Source: Archilochus colubris
Lineage: Eukaryota > Chordata > Aves > Apodiformes > Trochilidae
Length of the DNA: 64,000 nucleotides
Reading direction: 5' to 3'
Assembly: GCA_023079485.1 (NCBI GenBank)
Contig: CM041090.1
Span: forward strand, 32,576,874 to 32,640,873
How positions within the stretch are numbered: the first letter of the stretch is position 1; every line of letters starts with the position of its first letter. The notes under the pieces were generated by a model that made no database searches, had not been told where the DNA came from, and saw only the letters and a list, made by a program, of their open reading frames with translations. Below are positions 1-12,500 of the stretch, one piece after another. Made by a program: the position numbers and the translations under genes.

Positions 1-1980
1 TTGAATTTGCCAAAACATTTGTGAGAAGTCAAGGCACGATGCAGCAGTGATTCTGACTGACTTCTATTTATTGGTTGTGCAGTGCATACCAAATAACACA
101 TCTAGGGGTGTTCTCATGGGATCATTTCAGAGCTATCATATTTGGTTAGCTTGAAACAGAAGAATTTACGAGTGATACAGAGAATATTTTAATGGGACTT
201 ATCTCTGTAATCTCTTTTTTCCATTCTTTAACAAAGTATTTAATGAGTATTGTTGATGGGGCTGTACAATGATGTTCTTGTGACTTGCAGCTGTGTTTTT
301 CAAATGAATATTTGTCTTGGATTCTCTGTGGAATCTCTCAGCGGCTTTTATTGATGTTTCTCAGTAAATGTTAAACACTACATCAGTTCTTTTACTTTCT
401 GCACCACCATGTACTGTTGATAACCAGTTACTTGTTAACTTTGTTTATTCTTTGGATCACACTCATTCCATCAGTGACAGATGGCCTGCTGTGATTTCAG
501 TACAATTTGCATGGCGTAGAATCACTCTACCAAGGTCTCCTGCTTTGTTGCTCAAAATCATCTGTCCAATGTTGTCAGTGTGTAAAGAATAAGAAATATT
601 GAGTGTGCTTGCTTGAAGTGACATTTTGGGTTTTTTGGTTTTTTGAGGTTAAATCCTAGTCTGCTCTAGATACAGAGATCCTTGTCTTTTCTGCTCTTCT
701 TTTGGTGACTGAAAACATTCTGACCCATTGGATCCATTCAAGAAACTCCCATATGGAAGAACCACTCTTAAGACAAGCATTCTTAAAATAATTTTAGATC
801 TGCTCACATAATTACGAGCTTAATTTAGGAGCTCACCAATACCATCTGGCAGGGCTGTCTGATAAGCTTACAAGACCTATTGGTCATTATTGATTGGCTT
901 TGTCAATCAAGACAAGATTGCTTGCAAGAGTTTCAAGCAAGGCCTCAATACCTGACCCTTTGGAAGTTTCATTATCTGTACTTGTTCAGATTTTCACTCA
1001 GATACATACTCTGTTTTGCAAAAGTTAACTGGAGAACTTCATGTTTCATGCTTCTCAGCTACTAACAGCTACTCTGTACTAACATTTTGATAGTCAGCTG
1101 CAAGATAGCACTTAGCTACAAACTGTATCTCTTGGAAATTAATTGATTTCAAATAAATCCACTTAACCCCCTGGAGTCTGAATGGACTTCTGCAGCTGAG
1201 CTGATCAACTGGAAAGACAGTGAGGTCCTGCTTCATTTTGCATCTGTAGTGAGTTTAATTCCCTATCCATTAATCTTTCACAAACAGCTCTCATGAGGTC
1301 AGATGAACACTGCTGCTGGTGAAGAACACAACTACAGCACAGAGTCACAGTCAAGAAAGAGAGCAGGACATGTTTGGTAGCAGCCACATCAGAGCAACAG
1401 AAATACAGCTTCAAATTACACCAGGGAAGTGTTTTTTACTATTAATATAAGGTGATCTAGCTCAGTGCAGCTTATCTCCCCCTAGCTGCACATTCCCAAC
1501 TTCTTCCTTATTTTGGCTCTAGCAATTCTGTGATGAATTGGATCAGCCTGGTTTCTGGTCAAGAGTTTGCTTACCCAAGAACCCATCATTTCTTTGCATG
1601 TGTTAGTTTTCAAGTGCATCTGGCTCACCCTTTGGCTGCACGATCACTAGTGCTGATGCAAGAGTGGTAATAGAAATACGTTTCTAAGGATAGAGGAGAT
1701 GCCAAAGCCCTTTTTTACAGTTGGAGGTTTGCCTTAGATTAGCTTGAGTCAGTTGTGAGGCTATAGTTGGACAAACTCTTTTAAGCTGAACTGTTGCCAG
1801 AAGAAACAGTGCTGCTTCCCTGCATAGTAAGAACAGTCCTTTCCAATCCTATGCCTCTTCCTTCTGACATTGATCAGGTTTGCTGTGCAACACAGCTCGT
1901 TGTATAGTTGCACGATGATCAGAACAATGAAGTGAGTGAGTGGGCAACTAGTTTTTCAGGTTAACATTTCAGGTCAACTC
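1..1980. other. Upstream flank without recognised gene
   Basis: This is AT-rich, non-repetitive sequence upstream of the WDR20 CpG island. I see no exon with usable splice sites, no RNA gene and no recognisable transposable element. In human the neighbour on this side is HSP90AA1 on the opposite strand (family knowledge). None of its coding sequence is recognisable here, although a non-coding first exon of a divergent transcript could be hidden. Confidence 0.5.
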
Positions 1981-2557
1981 CCCAGCCGGGCTCTTCGTGC
2001 AGCTGGAAGTTCAGATGCTGGTGCAGGGCAGGAGAGATGCCGGTACTGCTTCAGGGGTAGCACGGCCTTGACGAGGAGATTCGAAGCGCAGCTGCAAGCT
2101 TCCATCTCTCCTCACCGACCGACCCGCTGCCTCTCCCCGTAGGGCTGAACCACCATCCCTGACCACAACCCGGCGGGGCACTACTCTGCCAACAACGCTG
2201 GCCAGGGGCAAGGCAAACGAGCCTGTGCAGGTGGCCAGGGCGGTGGCACCCCGTCTGGGCTGCCCCGAGGTGAAGGCTCCCACTGGGATCCATCACCCTC
2301 ACCCACCGACACTGCCCCGCCCACACCTCAGACCGAGTCGGTCACCAGGGGCAGACGCCCGCCTCCTGAGGCGACAAGTCCCTCAAGGCTCGCAGAGCCT
2401 CTCCTCCCACTCTCCAGCCGCGGACCGACCCCTTCCTCTCCCCGTCCCCTCCCCCGCCCTCTCCCCGCAGCCGCTGCCATGTTGAGCACCCCTCGCCCCT
2501 CCAGCGGCCACCGCCCCCCGGAGCCCCGCCCACTGTGCGCAGGCCCCGCCCCCGCCC

Positions 2558-2569
2558 TGCGCATGCGCA
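2558..2569. promoter_or_regulatory. NRF1 binding site (perfect palindrome)
   Basis: TGCGCATGCGCA, an exact match to the palindromic NRF1 consensus, lies 150 bp before the WDR20 start codon and directly after a GC-box cluster. NRF1 sites at this position are typical of CpG-island promoters. The match is seen in the sequence; occupancy is inferred. Confidence 0.75.
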
Positions 2570-2700
2570 GAGGCGCAGTAAACAGGCGCCGCCGCTCCTC
2601 CCCCTTACGCTGTTTGCGTGGCCGCCTCTGCGCAGGGCCGCGGGAGCGCCGGCGGCGGCGGCGGTTGCGCAGTGTCGCTACATCCGGGCACTGGGGCAGG

Positions 2701-2760
2701 ATGAATGCTCCTTTCCAAGATGGCGGCGGAGGGAGGAGGGAAGGAGATGAACGAGATTAA
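2701..2760 (+). other. Overlapping upstream ORF (19 codons)
   Basis: An ATG at 2701 opens a 19-codon frame out of phase with WDR20 that ends at TAA 2758-2760, so it straddles the WDR20 start at 2720. An in-frame TGA at 2702-2704 closes the WDR20 frame upstream. Another in-frame ATG at 2705 would add five residues but has T at -3 and so a weak context. If the mRNA leader includes 2701, ribosomes must leak past two ATGs to reach 2720. The peptide is probably not functional in itself. Confidence 0.4.
2717..2727 (+). promoter_or_regulatory. WDR20: YY1-type element over the start codon
   Basis: CAAGATGGCGGC fits the AAnATGGCGGC consensus of YY1. It overlaps the WDR20 initiation codon (ATG at 2720), a placement known for many vertebrate YY1-driven genes. 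The same bases give a strong Kozak context (A at -3, G at +4), so one short motif could serve both transcription and start selection. Confidence 0.6.
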
Positions 2761-2968
2761 GACCCAGTTCACCACCCGGGAGGGGCTGTACAAGCTGCTG
2801 AGCCACTCGGAGTACAGCCGGCCGAACCGGGTGCCCTTCAACTCGCAGGGCTCCAACCCGGTCCGCGTTTCCTTCGTCAACGTCAACGACCAGAGCGGCA
2901 ACGGAGACCGGCTCTGCTTCAATGTGGGCCGGGAGCTCTACTTCTACATCTACAAGGGGGTCCGCAAG
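2720..2968 (+). CDS. WDR20: WDR20 exon 1 (N-terminus, 83 codons)
   Basis: First coding exon of WD repeat-containing protein 20. WDR20 binds the deubiquitinases USP12 and USP46 and, together with UAF1/WDR48, activates them; it also influences their nuclear-cytoplasmic distribution (family knowledge). The exon encodes MAAEGGGKEMNEIKTQF through ELYFYIYKGVRK, almost identical to the mammalian N-terminus as I know it. It forms the first strands of the beta-propeller. The start at 2720 is chosen for its strong Kozak context and agreement with the vertebrate N-terminus. The exon ends after AAG at a donor gtaccg in phase 0, and the next exon begins with Ala-Ala-Asp as expected. Continuing the frame past the donor reads GC-rich intron, not protein. 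Confidence 0.95.
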
Positions 2969-5900
2969 GTACCGGGGCTCGGACGTTGGGGTAGCGGGGA
3001 GCGGCGGGGGCTCCGCGCCGGCCCGCCCACCGAGGGTCCGCCGGCTGCCAGAGGGGTGCGAGAGCCGCGCCGCGGGGGACTGCGCTGTGGGCGGGGGGCA
3101 GAGAGAGGCCCCGCCGGGCCGTCTCTCCTTTGCCCCCCCCGCGGCGGCCTCGGGGCTGGCAGGTTTTCGGTTGTGGCCCGGTTGTGGCTGAGACTTCAGC
3201 CGCTCTCGCGATTAACTGGCCTGTGCGGTAGCGATTAGGGGAGGGGAAGCGTAGGCCTGGGCTGGCGGGCTGTGTGAGCAGGCTGGCTCTGGCTCGGTCC
3301 GTGTGCTAGTGGTGTAAGTCACAGGGTGTCACCAGCGGTAGGTGTGTGTGTGCGCCCTTTGGATGGGTGCGATCGCTTGGACCCATCCTTGGTGTGCAGG
3401 AATGAGCGTTGGTTTCCATTGGCTTGGCAACCCGGGGCCTCCTTCACCTGCTGCTTCAGGTCTGAGTTTGCTGGACACTAATGCCTGTCATCGTTAGGGT
3501 GGTGTCAGATCCCTGCTTCCAGGATCTTCTAGCTTTGACTGAATGTCTATAAAGTATTCACTGTAATTTTAGGTCTTTGTCTTGACTTTGAAGTGTTGAC
3601 TGGTTATAAGATTGTTTCTAAACGGGGGCAGTGCAGTGAGCTGAGTTTTAAATGTCTGTTAACTAACATGGACAAAGTTGCTTTTACAGGAAAGAATAAT
3701 TGATGCACTTGAGACAGCCTCCTTGTGTGTTGTTATTTGATGTAGTACTAACAGTGCATGCATTGACTCTATCTGGTCACCACGTTTATGAACAAGCCCT
3801 TTCTACTTGTTTCTTAAGGCCCTTCATTTCATGGGATTTAGAGAAGGACTCTGAATTTGTCATGCCAAGTGAACGTCTCCTAATATATCTAGACACAGAT
3901 ACAATGGTTGTGAGCTTTCTATTTTATGTTTCATAAAGTGGGTGTTCATTGTCGTACATACTTGGGACTCAGCTGCCATAATGTGAGTATCTTGAAATCT
4001 TTCTGCTCTCAGCCCAGCCTTCAGCATGGGATGAGAGCACAGAGAACCAGTGATGTGTGCAAGGCAGTGCAAGAAGCTTGTAGATGAGCAAGAAATTTTA
4101 TCTGAACCCACTGGGTCCTGTGCTAATGCCTATGTCACTTGTCCTCTGTATAAAATGTAAACACCAACTGGAGAATAAAGCCTATTTGGTTATCTGTTCA
4201 CCTAACAGATCTTATATATTCAGTATAATTATCTGGAAAAGCATGTGTATGATTTTTACCTGGTTATGTTTTAAATAATACTTGGACAATAATTTCTTTT
4301 AATGTGTGATGAGTGTCAAACAGTATTTGCTATTTATAAGCAGTTACTGTCTTCACTATTTACGAGATATTGTGGGTGGCAGTATCTCTGAAAATGTGTA
4401 TCTGGAATTATTACCATGTTTGGATTCTGTTATCTTATGTTCGGTTTTTCCATCCAAAGGAAATGCAGAGTTCTCTCACATAGATAACAGGGAAGGCTTT
4501 TATGTAGTTTAGTAATGGTACACGTGATTCTTGCAAGTTATCTTAGTCATCTCTTTCCACTCTTACGAAAAATAAAAATCTAAAGTCTGGGCCTTTTTTT
4601 TTTAAATAGGGAACTGAATAACTTTTTTAAATTATAGAAATAATTTTGAGCTGAGTATTTTAACCTTGTTTTATGTGCTAAAAGCTGCTGGTGCAATACA
4701 CAGTAACTGAGAAAACTTTCAGTTTATCAGATTTTTTTAACTTGTAATTTTTGAGATGTTCCTGCAATGCCATCAAATACTTTTGTCTGAGTAGTGCAAA
4801 ACATACACTTTGTTAGAGGAGTTTTCATTTCAGTGACCTTTCACATGGTATATTCTGTAGGTATAATACATTTACTTCAGTAAATTGAACCTAGAGAAGG
4901 AGCTGAAATAGATTGAAACACACTTAAGAAAAATGCTTTAAATTAGAATGGGGAAGATGATCTGTCTTAAACTTGTAATACTTGCTTTGGAATTTATTTT
5001 GAAACTATTCAGTTAGAAGTTGTTTTGTCTCTGTACAAAGCTGATGGTCTTTCAGCTGATTATTTGAGCTTTTCAGTATCAGAATTTGTATCTTGTGGCT
5101 ATCATAAAAGGGAGAGAACTGCTGTTACTTGAACTGACAGTATGTAATTCTGGACAAACTATTAACTCTGCATGTATTCCTGTTCCTGGGGACTCTAGGG
5201 GGAGAGGGACTGTATCTGTTGAAGGCCAGCCTATTGTGATCCTCTGCATAATGCTAATAAATTCAGTTTTAACTGTTAGTTTATAATTAAGTATCCCTTT
5301 AGGAAGTTTTCTAATTACCTTAAGATGATAATTTTCATTTTGACCAAGTCAGAATATTAGAGTCTGAGTTGAAATTACTGAAGTTGTACTGTGTCTATAT
5401 ATCAGGTAGCTATGGTTTGGGGGTTTTGTTGGGTTTTTTTGATTGGTTTTTTTTTTTAAATCTGTTTCACAGCTTGCTGCTTCTCTTGCTAAGCAAATGC
5501 TATATTTTTACTAAAATGAGTGAAAGAACAACCAGTACTTTTAAGTAACTGTGTGTGTTAGATGCTGATACAATTCTTGTGTCAGTAATCCACTGCAGAT
5601 CAGTACACATCAAGTAAGAGTCATGCTGAAGCCCAGAATTACGCTTAAGAATAAATAATGTAATATTGAGTCAAAGATGCCACTTGAAAGGAGATTTATT
5701 GAAATCAGTGGTGCTAAGCTTACCTCTTAGTTTCCTTTAAATCCTAAATATGTTGTGTCTGCTACATCTAGTTTGTAAGTTGTCTTTTTAAGTAGACTGC
5801 TAATGTATGTGTTCTGTTTAGAATATTCAAACTTATATAATGAAAAAAAAATTTTTTTCCAGGGATTCTTTTTTAACCTTGATCTTTTTTCCAGGAAACT

Positions 5901-6970
5901 TGGTTCTAAAGTTACATCTAGTGTCTAGGACAGTTGTGTGGAGATTAGACTACTAATAGGGAGTTATAATAGTTAGAAAGACAGGAGAGTTTTGGACAGC
6001 ATTTCAGGCTGTCATTAAAGGCATCTTGAAGCAAAAAGGTGTTTTCTCCCAACTTAGTTCTTTACCTCTTCAAAAAGGTGCCATCTTTTTATGATTTCAT
6101 GTTTCTGTATTACCTCTAAACTTTACCATTACCATGAAACCTGTGTTTCCATGTCATAGAAATCACATTAGTTATGAGTGAGCCAGTGCACTGTTGTTTT
6201 TATAATGAAACTTAGACAGCTCTCTTAGTCTTAATAAGGCAACATAGGCTTCAAGAAAACTGCTGCTTTCTAATTTGGATCCACTGAAAAAAAAAACAAA
6301 AACGTATAGTTTAGTAAGGAGAAATAAAACTGTAATGGAATGAGATGTGGTTGCTTTACTCATGTAAATATATAATTATTCTCAATTGCACTGAGTGTCA
6401 ATGGGATTTATTTTCATCCTTCCTTAGCTGTGGCTTTAAGGTTGGATGTTTATAGTGATCTCTTGTTAAATAGGGTAAATTTTCATGAACCCAACTGACT
6501 TGGTGACAGCTGAAAATGATGGTCTAGCAGTATGGTATCCTCGTGGCAGTGCACTCCTGTCTCCAATGTCTTTGGCAGTGATCAGCCTCTGGTTGAGCTA
6601 GTTCAGGTTGCTAAACCAGCAGGAAAATACTTGCTGTTTTTCCGAAGAGATTGTCTCTTGGTTTGATGAGTTGGACTGTCTCATCTTGGGGTCAGATGTT
6701 AGTAGGAACTGGAAGAGCAAAGAAGGGTTGAGGGGAAGGAACAGAGGTACCCTCTTTCAGTGGTCTGGGCTGTCAGATTGGATCCATTGTCTTGTGAGGG
6801 TTTCAGCCCTAAGTCAGATTCAGTTCTTGGGAGATTTTGGACTTAATTTTGAGGAAGCCTTTTCTATTGCTTTAGAGGTTTGCTTCTCATGGAGTAGAGT
6901 TATAAGGTAATAATTCTGAAATTACTGCTCAAACTACTGCAATGCATTGATGATTTGGGTGGGTTGCATT

Positions 6971-7040
6971 TTCCTGCAGCCCCAACTCAGGAGTGCCCCA
7001 AACTTGGGGCTTTCCTGCAGCCCCAAGCTCAGGGCTTTTA
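6971..7040. repeat. 41-bp tandem pair with hairpin
   Basis: ttcctgcagccccaa occurs at 6971 and again at 7012, each followed by a tcagg core, which gives a diverged tandem pair of about 41-bp period. Between the two lies gccccaaacttggggc (6995-7010), a 7-bp stem with a 2-base loop. It lies inside WDR20 intron 1 and is probably a slippage duplication. Confidence 0.65.
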
Positions 7041-9491
7041 CTTGATTCTTGCTTAGGAGACAGTCTTTGGGTACTCTAATACGGTTTGTGGTTAGTTTTG
7101 CAAAATAATTTATTAGTTCATTCATTACTACTGGAAAGGAGAGCACTATCTTTTCTTCATTGCCTTAGCAATGTGTGACAAAACAAGGCTTTCTAGATTG
7201 TTATTGACTGTCAAATTAGTTTCCCTTTCTACTTGGAAGCTAGTGCATTTTTCTTTTAAAAATTGTGTGTGGTGATTAATGTACTATTCTCTGTATTTTG
7301 TAAAGGTTTCTGGACAAATTAGTCTACCACTGTCACTGCAATACAGTCATACACAGGTTCATGCTGGCAATAGCTACATGGTCATAGTTTTTACATAACA
7401 TATTGGGAAGTTATGAATTTGAAAGTGTACTTTAATTTATTAGATTATGTTAGACTTTTTGCATTGTATTTAAATTCTGACTACCTTCTATCTTCTTTTA
7501 ACATGTGGTGGTTTTCCTGAAATTGGTTGTTGAATTTTTCGAGCCCCTTTCTCATAAAAAGGAGCTTCGTCTTCAGTTCTTCTTTTTTTCTGCAGCTACC
7601 TTAAGCAACAGTGTGTCAATAACTATAGAACTTTATAGTATGTTGTGATCATATTGGAGCAGAAACATATGTATGTGGTAAGCTGGGGTTGGTGCAGGCA
7701 TGGAGGACAGAATCCATTGACACCAATGACTATGGGTGGCATTTGTGATTATGCTTAATATATTGCTCTGGGAAATGTGGTACGAGACAATTCTGGATTG
7801 GAAGCTGGAATCCATGGAGAAAATCAGCAAATTTTCCCACCATGTGGTGGAAAGAGGAGTATAGATGACTGCAGACTTGGAGATCACTTGGAGCTATGTC
7901 AGGCCTCCAAAGAGATCTTTGAAGGCACACTTGTCCAAAAGCATTGTGAAGTGTCCCTGTGGTTTTGGTCCAGTTCTTAAACTTGCAGTAACAAGAATTC
8001 CCCTCCAAATAACTTGTTTTGGTGCTTAGTTTTTCCCCCTACCACCCACACCAATACCTAACTACACTTGTTCCAGGAAAAAAAACCAAAAACCGCTAAG
8101 TCCTTTTATTTACTGCTGGCATAGAGAGCAGTTGACTGTTGCCTTTGACTTCTACATATTTGAATAGTTGTAGTTTGTTTTCTCATTTTTTGTGAGGTAA
8201 ATAATTCTTTTAACCTTTCCTCTCAGATCTTGAGTTCCAAATGTTTGCTTTTACTCTATATTGACTTCTATTAGCTTGCATTTTTGATATCTGAACTAGA
8301 TGTTGTACTTCCACTGTGTCTTCAGTGCAGAGTAAGGGAGAATTATTGCCTGCTGCATCTGTCTTCTAATATTCTTGTAACATATTGAACAATGCTGACA
8401 TTTCTGAATCCTGCTCATAGTGTTGACCCACTTGGATCATTTCTTATCAGATTGCTGTTTTTTCTCAATTTTTATTCATGCTTTGATTATTTTTTTTGTT
8501 GTTGTTTCTAAATGCCATGTAGCATTTTCCTTGTTTTACTCTAAGTTTATTAGCATTTTTATTTCCAATTCTGTGCTGCATACTGCAAAACATTTTCCAG
8601 TCTTCATGTCATTCATAATTTGATTTGTATTTGTATCCATTAAAAAAAGTATCTTAAAGAATTTAAAAAACATACATTGCATTTGCTGCTGACCTTCTCT
8701 AGTCTGGTTATTTTTTTCAGAAGACAACTAGATTAATTCGGTGCAAACTTTTTTCAAATTTACTTTGTGTGCTTTTTCTCCCATTCCTTAGGTGCTTACA
8801 GCCTGTTTTGTTTCAGTGCTTCTGAAATCAAAGAAACATTTACTATGACTGTGGAGTTATACTGCAAAGTGTTCCACATGTAAATATTTATTTAGAGCAG
8901 AATTAAGCATCAGTCTTACTGTAAGAGATGACAAGCAAAGGTGGCTAATGGAAGTATTGCAGTAATGAGAGCAGAACTTTGAGAAAAGATACCAGGTGCC
9001 ATCCTGCACCTTAATGATACTTTTTTCTTGTGCTTGAGGAACTGGCGTTGTCCACGTTTTTCAGGTGTGGTATCCTACTTCAAGAGAGTGTCATAGGTTT
9101 ATTTTTTTCAAGAAATCCTTTGATTTCTTACTGAGTTTTTTTTCTTCTCCATCTTGTAGATAGTAATTTTTCTATTGGGACTGGATCCACCAGTCCTGTG
9201 GAGGTGTTGTGGCTGGATCAGTGGTACTTTGCCTGTTGATCTGTGCTTATGAAGGTACTTGAAGATCACTTGGAAATTTTTTCAGGTGTTTAATTGATGG
9301 ATATACTTACCAGCTAGTGTTTTTTAATGTAGATAGATGTTTTCCTTAGTCCTAGCTGGGCTCTACTAAGGAATGCCAAGACATGTTACAAAATGTTCCG
9401 GTAGAGTTTTCTGAAGGGTGGGGTTTTTTAAACTCCTTTCTTCAATGGCACTTATGTAGGAAATAGGGAAGATACAATGTATATTACAGAA

Positions 9492-9553
9492 GTACAGTTA
9501 GATTTAAGGGCTTAACTCTGTTGTACGGTTAGATTTAAGTGTTTAACTCTGTT
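9492..9553. repeat. 31-bp direct tandem duplication
   Basis: The unit starting gtacagttagatttaag at 9492 recurs at 9523 as gtacggttagatttaag, and both copies end in taactctgtt. The two 31-bp copies differ at only a few positions, pointing to a fairly recent local duplication in WDR20 intron 1. Confidence 0.75.
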
Positions 9554-12500
9554 GTGAGGCTTAGATATAATAACTGGGACTGGCATGAGTAAGAGGAAAG
9601 ACTAAAGAAAGACTAAAAAGCTGCTTTAAAATTACACTGTTAAATGTTTCTTGTTATGGAAGAGAATGAAATACCTGCACTTGATAGGGCTTGCAGGACA
9701 GTTATTATCTGGGGGCTACTTATGAAACACTGATAGAGGCATTATTCTGTAGGGCCTTTGCTTCTCCTAATCTGTGCTTCAAGCCTACGTCACAACAGTT
9801 TGACTTCAGTAAGCTTTTGCAGTATATCCTTTGAGGAAGTGCTCTCCTAGGTTCATTTATTGATGGCTGCCTGTTTGTCTGACATGTTTGAGAGTGAATA
9901 CTAGGATATGCTGGCCAACCCCCCAAATTAATATCCAGTATTTTATAGACAGTGAATTTGTGTGTGTGTTCGTGGAGTTTTTGTTGCTGCATGTGTAATT
10001 TGTTCTGGTTTTGTTTTTTGTTTTGTATTGAAGTGTATTTGTAGTAACATTGAGCTTACAGGACTTCAGTTGTGGGGTTTTAAGTTGGTGTAAATGCATT
10101 ACTTGTGGCACTTACTCTTTACAGGCTAATAAAATGTCAGTCTTAATGCTACATAAATTCAAATAATGGTAATTTCTAACACTTTTCTGTGTCTGTAGAG
10201 AATTTTGTGGCCCAGCTCTGTCATGATAGTTAGAAAAGAGTTGTGCTATGTGTTTATAGTGCAAGGAGTTTGCATTATGCTTTCACATTCCATAGTCTGC
10301 AAAACAGTTAACTAGCTAACTGCTAATAGTTAAAATATATATAGAAGATATCTCAAACTCTAATTAAATGTCACCTAGACCCACCTCTGAGATGACTGCA
10401 AGCTGCCATAATTGTCTTGTTTGACATTCTAGAATAAAATTTAACGTCCTAGTTTGAAGTGTTATTGTAGTTCTCTGGCTAAAGGGAACTATCTGAAATA
10501 CTTTATTTTGAAGCATATATATCCAAAGGCCACTTGCTGTCCAGCTGTCATGACTATTGGACAAATTATTATTTGAAATTGGTGTTGCATATTACCAATA
10601 CAGCCTAATAATGCCATTGTCTTCTTAGAAAGCTTTAGGAAATTAAAAAGTAATATTGAATGTGTCATACTGTAACTTAAAGTAATAATATTTGGCTATG
10701 TGCTTCTCAGAAACCAAGTGTTTTTCCTTCCTTACCTCACTCCATTTGTAAGTCCAAATATCTGTTCAGTCTGTCTTCCAGTATCTACCTACGTCCCACA
10801 TCTTGTCCTCTGCAACTTAAAAAAGAGATGGCTTTTGTTTATTCTGTCTTCTGTTTAACAAGGAGCTGGTGGAAAAGGTGTAGTGTAGTCCTGTAGTGCT
10901 TGTGGGAAGGACCAAGAGCTGCTACCAGGGGCATCTTTCCTGTGGTGGTGTCAGAATTGGCATAGGAATTTTTCTCTTGCATTAATCAGTAAATCACTGC
11001 ATAATGGAATGATAGGTCTCTAATTGATATATATATCTGCAAATTGATGTGTTTTAATTTACCAACTAGAATCTGTCTTTAATTTCATGAGTTAATCATA
11101 AGGTATTCATGTTGCTGTAATGGTGAAAAAAAATTTTTTTTTGTTTTTCAAAACTGTGGGATAGGAAGGCCACTGTGCTAGGCAGTTCCTGATATTAATA
11201 ATGTCTAACTTTTTTGCACTTAGAGAATATTAGACTATATTAGACTAAATTATAGTCTAAACAAGAACTTTAACTTGTAAATGCCCTTCAGTAGGGAGAA
11301 ATCATTGGATGTTGTGAACAAATAAAAAAAAAGTAATTTATTGTCTTACAAGAAGTTTGCATACATTTTGTCAGGAAGGTAATATCATGTAAAACTTATA
11401 GAGGACTTCAATTTATTGCTTTAATGCTCCTTTTCAGATAAAGGAAGGTTAAGTGACAACAGGAGACTGAATGGATGCCAATAGGTATTGAAACTATCTG
11501 TTAAAAATCCATGAGTCTGGCGCCTGCAGGGTCTTAAGCCTGCACTGTCACAAGGGTAACTCAGTAAATCTGACTAACATAAATGTCTTCTCCTTCTCTT
11601 AAAAATGTAACCATAATAAATATGTAATCCTGTAAGTCATAGTCTTATAATTTAACTGTGACAATTTATTCTTTTTTTGTTTGTTTGGTTTTAGGCATTT
11701 TTTTTGTGGGGTGTTTTTTGTTTTTGTTTTATTTCCCCAGTCATGTAACTAAGACTTGTACAGAAGTTGTGCAGTTTTCCCTAGATTTGAGGTACATACT
11801 AGAGCATGATCCTGATAAAAGTTTGAAGCTATCATCAAAATGAAATTTTGACAGCAGTTTTTGTAAAGTGACTTCTTTGTTGTTGTTGTCTTTGATTTTT
11901 CTGGTTTTTCTACTTGTCACTGCCCTCCATATTATAGAAAAATAGTTTTGAAATGGTTTTTTAATCATGTTTGTAAGCTTTAAACTATAGTTTGGATTTG
12001 CATAATTTAGTGGTCTGTATGGCAAATATTACCTCTAAAAATGAACTGTAACACTGTATTTTGAAGCCATGGATAGAATCTTAGTTTTTATTTTCTTTCA
12101 AATTTCACTTTAGTTTCTTTTCTACTAAGATCTATATGGCAAACAGTTGGATTTATTTTACAGACTTTCCTTTTAAATGAAAGTATCTCTAGAGGTTTGT
12201 TTTTTTTTCTTTCAAAGTCTTTAACAGAAGAGTGGGCTGGATACCTTCAGTAGCTACCAGTTTGCACTTCGGATGTCAGGAGTGTCTTATCTTCAAAAAA
12301 TAATTTATGAGAGCAGGAATGGTTAGGCAATAGCCCTTTTCAAGTTTCATACCATGTATACTTGCAGAATTCTGTATTTTTTACCTGTCTTACCAGTGTA
12401 GCCCATCCTGCATGTGTCTGCATGTGTTGGTTCAAATACTACACTGATTATTATTTCTGATAAATATCCAATGATTTTTTTTGTAAAAACAAAACTAAAA

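Larger units (their letters stand above)
1980..3330. promoter_or_regulatory. WDR20: CpG island promoter of WDR20
   Basis: GC- and CpG-rich island in otherwise AT-rich DNA, spanning the sequence before WDR20 exon 1, the exon itself and the start of intron 1. There is no obvious TATA box. Clustered GC boxes (for example ggccccgcccccgccc at 2542-2557), an NRF1 palindrome at 2558-2569, further TGCGCA half sites up to about 2670, and a YY1-type element at the start codon are visible. This is the architecture of a TATA-less housekeeping promoter. The transcription start is inferred to lie at roughly 2.55-2.69 kb but cannot be fixed from sequence alone. Open frames inside the island are by-products of high GC content. 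Confidence 0.85.

Noticed and set aside
1..2000. Coding exon of HSP90AA1, the expected neighbour
   Set aside because: No HSP90 motif is present on either strand. The neighbouring gene, if conserved here, lies left of the window or has only non-coding sequence in it.
2011..2564. Several open frames on both strands in the CpG island
   Set aside because: High GC removes stop codons. The residues are Arg/Pro/Gly/Ala-rich, as in any CpG island, with no family signal.
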